Assembly (NCBI GenBank): GCA_945946715.1
Contig: CAMEWU010000102.1
Span: forward strand, 1 to 8,108
Length of the DNA: 8,108 nucleotides
Source of the DNA: an uncultured Clostridium sp.
GTDB taxonomy: Bacteria > Bacillota > Clostridia > Lachnospirales > Lachnospiraceae
Reading direction: 5' to 3'
Position numbers and translations under genes: made by a program. The notes under the pieces are model-generated. The model saw only the letters and a list, made by a program, of their open reading frames with translations. It did no database searches and was not told the origin of the DNA. This document shows, piece after piece, positions 6,716-8,108 of the stretch. The number at the start of each line of letters is the position of its first letter. Position 1 is the first letter of the stretch.

Positions 6716-7420
6716 TTAATGTAATAAAGTGGCTAGCTCATCTTTGGTTAATTTTCGGCTGGAACCAACCGGAAGAGTATGGTCTAAAACCAGCGTTCCC
6801 ATACGGATACGCTTTAAATAGGTAACTTGACAGCCTACTGCTTGAAACATGCGTTTTACTTGATGGAACTTCCCTTCTTGAATGGTAAGATGAGCAGTTG
6901 TTGGCGAAAGAAGTTCCAACTTGGCCGGAAGTGTTTTTTTAGGCTCACCAATATCAATTCCATCTTGAAATTGTTGAACGGCAGATTCCGGTATAATAGT
7001 ATCAACTTCTACATAATAGGTTTTATCCACATGTTTCCTGGGAGATAATAACCGATGGGCAAGTTCGCCATCATTTGTAATAAGAAGGAGACCTTCGGTA
7101 TCTTTATCCAGTCGTCCAACGGGGAATAAATCAGCATGAGTAGGATCATCGATTAATGAAATTACGGTTTGGCAGTCGGAATCTGTAGTAGCACTGACTG
7201 TTCCGGCTGGCTTATTTAACATATAATATACGAAAGTATCCCGATGAACGACGGTTCCCTGGTATTCAACAATGTCCTGTTCCGGTTGAATTTTTATATC
7301 TCCAGACTTGGGAACTATACCATTGATAGTAACAATCCCTTTTTTTATATATTGTTTTACCTGACTACGGCTGCCAATACCGGCATCAGCTAAATACTTG
7401 TCTAAGCGTATGAATGACAT
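6716..7420 (-). CDS. rsuA: 16S rRNA pseudouridine synthase, RsuA/RluB family
   Basis: Isomerises a uridine in rRNA to pseudouridine; RsuA of E. coli modifies U516 of 16S rRNA. Start: ATG 7418-7420 with AAGGAG (7428-7433 on the other strand) seven bases upstream; an upstream in-frame start would add seven residues but lacks this spacing. The 234 residues are typical. An S4 RNA-binding domain occupies about 1-60 (MSFIRLDKYLADAGIGSRSQ, KGIVTING), then the catalytic domain: MLNKPAGTVSAT (67-78), PVGRLDKDTEGLLLITNDG (100-118) with catalytic Asp105, KTYYVEV (133-139), EGKFHQVKRMFQAVG (182-196) and LKRIRMGTL (202-210). The short length and these motifs fit RsuA rather than RluB, but the exact rRNA target cannot be read from sequence. 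It is divergent from the SH3-domain gene, and no terminator is seen before tyrA, so read-through into tyrA is possible. Confidence 0.92.
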   Translation of the reverse strand: MSFIRLDKYLADAGIGSRSQVKQYIKKGIVTINGIVPKSGDIKIQPEQDIVEYQGTVVHRDTFVYYMLNKPAGTVSATTDSDCQTVISLIDDPTHADLFPVGRLDKDTEGLLLITNDGELAHRLLSPRKHVDKTYYVEVDTIIPESAVQQFQDGIDIGEPKKTLPAKLELLSPTTAHLTIQEGKFHQVKRMFQAVGCQVTYLKRIRMGTLVLDHTLPVGSSRKLTKDELATLLH

Positions 7421-7455
7421 TTTTAGGCTCCTTTTAAACAACTTTCTTAGAAATG

Positions 7456-7484
7456 ATTATGACATATGCCAACTTGACACGCAA
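7456..7484 (-). promoter_or_regulatory. Probable promoter for rsuA
   Basis: On the - strand CATAAT (7456-7461) is preceded by TG plus one base (extended -10), and TTGCGT (7479-7484) lies 17 bases upstream. The start would be near 7449, a 28-base leader. The -35 is weak (only TTG matches), so the extended -10 would carry it. Its -35 shares base 7479 with the -35 of the opposing promoter, so the two could compete for polymerase. Confidence 0.45.
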
Positions 7485-7506
7485 GCAGGAATCTGCTATA
7501 GTTGGC
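7468..7506. repeat. Nested inverted repeats enclosing the divergent promoters
   Basis: GCCAACT (7468-7474) and AGTTGGC (7500-7506) are exact reverse complements 25 bases apart, framing the -35 and -10 boxes. Within the spacer, AGCAG (7484-7488) and CTGCT (7493-7497) form a second dyad around GAAT. The first could be paired operator half-sites and the second a separate site; either may be chance. Confidence 0.45.
7474..7502 (+). promoter_or_regulatory. Strong housekeeping promoter for the SH3-domain gene
   Basis: TTGACA (7474-7479), a 17-base spacer and TATAGT (7497-7502), with TG one base before the -10 (extended -10). Only one -10 base departs from consensus. Transcription would begin near 7509, giving a leader of about 90 bases before the ATG at 7600. 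A promoter this strong on a cell-envelope gene is likely held in check by the repeats surrounding it. Confidence 0.85.
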
Positions 7507-7507
7507 T

Positions 7508-7524
7508 TGTAACAAAAATGTAAC
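7508..7524 (+). promoter_or_regulatory. WalR (YycF)-type direct repeat
   Basis: TGTAAC (7508-7513), five A bases, then TGTAAC (7519-7524) exactly match the WalR consensus TGTWAH-N5-TGTWAH known from Bacillus and Staphylococcus. A third related unit, TAACA at 7531-7535, continues the 10-11 base period. The box begins five bases after the -10, over the expected start site, a position that suggests repression. WalR controls cell-wall hydrolase genes, which agrees with the SH3-domain product downstream. No walRK gene is in the window, and PhoB/PhoP-family regulators use similar repeats. Confidence 0.5.
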
Positions 7525-7546
7525 ATTTCATAACAGATTATTCATA

Positions 7547-7561
7547 AATCGTCTGACGATT
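7547..7561. repeat. 7-bp dyad in the leader of the SH3-domain gene
   Basis: AATCGTC-T-GACGATT is a perfect inverted repeat with a single central base, located about 40 bases into the predicted leader. A one-base loop is too tight for an RNA hairpin of the full arms, so a dimeric DNA-binding protein site is more plausible than an attenuator. Confidence 0.4.
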
Positions 7562-7599
7562 ATCAGAGGATTCAGAAAAATCAAAATGGAGAAATAATT

Positions 7600-8108
7600 A
7601 TGAAACGGATGAAATATGGTAGACAACATATCATTGGCAGATTAATATTAAGTGCTACGACTGTAGCTGTATTGGTAACAGCTATAGGCATAAAGATTTC
7701 CAAAGATAGTCCATCAGGCTTGGAGATGCCTGAAGCAGAATTTGTTTCCATGAGAGTAATGGAGGGAAGTGGTGTTTATGATGAACTGGTTGAAAGTTCT
7801 ACAGAAGCCATGGAAGTTCAGGTGGTAGCATCCGTGGAATCCTCTCCATATGATGGAAGATTTATTGCAAATATTACAGATACTTTGAATGTACGTTCTG
7901 CAGCAACAACAGATTCAGATGTTGTTGGGAAAATGTATCCGGGATGTGTAGGTGACATTGTTGGTACAGAAGGTGACTGGACGCAGATTACATCGGGCAA
8001 TGTAAATGGATATGTAAAAACAGAGTACATTGTAACAGGAAAAGAAGCAGAACCTTTGGCAGAAGAATATGGAAAAACCATTGGTACGGTAACCGGTGAC
8101 ATTATAAA
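7600..8108 (+). CDS. Membrane-anchored or exported SH3b-domain protein, 3'-partial
   Basis: The frame from ATG 7600 stays open to the window end (169 codons visible); GGAG (7588-7591) lies eight bases upstream. The N-terminus is basic (MKRMKYGRQHIIGR) followed by a hydrophobic segment 15-31, a signal peptide or N-terminal anchor with no clear cleavage site. An acidic linker (36-86) leads to a bacterial SH3 domain at 87-146: TDTLNVRSAATTDSDVVGKM, GDWTQI, GYVKTEYI. A second repeat may start after YGKTIGTVTGD (158-167), where the window cuts it. Such domains bind peptidoglycan. Clostridia proteins of this layout often carry two SH3b domains and a C-terminal NlpC/P60 peptidase; that hydrolase part would be outside the window and is only inferred. 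Control by a strong promoter and a WalR-like box fits a cell-wall turnover role. Confidence 0.88.
   Translation, partial: MKRMKYGRQHIIGRLILSATTVAVLVTAIGIKISKDSPSGLEMPEAEFVSMRVMEGSGVYDELVESSTEAMEVQVVASVESSPYDGRFIANITDTLNVRSAATTDSDVVGKMYPGCVGDIVGTEGDWTQITSGNVNGYVKTEYIVTGKEAEPLAEEYGKTIGTVTGDII

Noticed and set aside
7818..8102. 94-codon ORF on the - strand at the right end
   Set aside because: It is antisense to the SH3-domain coding region, which has a strong promoter, ribosome site and recognisable domain.

Overview
The window looks like a chromosomal segment from a low-GC anaerobic Firmicute, most likely a Lachnospiraceae or related Clostridia member. This rests on AT-rich codon use, strong AGGAG-type ribosome sites, Clostridia-style class II AroA, and short hypothetical proteins of a Clostridia type. 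The genus cannot be fixed from the sequence. No phage, insertion sequence, CRISPR array, tRNA or rRNA is visible; it reads as core housekeeping genes with compact intergenic regions.

Left block, + strand (1-4208): the 3' portion of pheT (phenylalanyl-tRNA synthetase beta chain, lacking only its first few codons), then queA (tRNA queuosine synthesis) two bases later. A 257-base gap follows that holds no convincing gene but contains a perfect 18-bp inverted repeat closing a 100-base folded interior. I interpret this as a structured non-coding RNA of roughly 140-220 nt, possibly of the raiA-motif class. Two small uncharacterised genes follow (66 and 70 codons; the first resembles DUF6514), and the block ends in a long hairpin that can serve as a terminator for both converging transcripts.

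Middle and right block, - strand (4225-7420), transcribed right to left: an rsuA-family 16S rRNA pseudouridine synthase, tyrA (prephenate dehydrogenase with a C-terminal ACT domain) and aroA (EPSP synthase). tyrA and aroA are 23 bases apart and form an aromatic amino acid unit with its own near-consensus promoter just past the rsuA stop; a short dyad covers that promoter's -10 box.

Right end, + strand (7421-8108): a 179-base divergent intergenic region with a very strong + promoter (TTGACA-17-TATAGT) overlapping a weaker - promoter for rsuA, nested inverted repeats, and a direct repeat TGTAAC-N5-TGTAAC that matches the WalR (YycF) binding consensus. It drives a membrane-anchored or secreted SH3b-domain protein cut by the window end, probably a cell-wall hydrolase or cell-wall sensor. 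The most interesting items are the structured RNA at 3461-3596 and the WalR-like control region in front of the cell-envelope gene.
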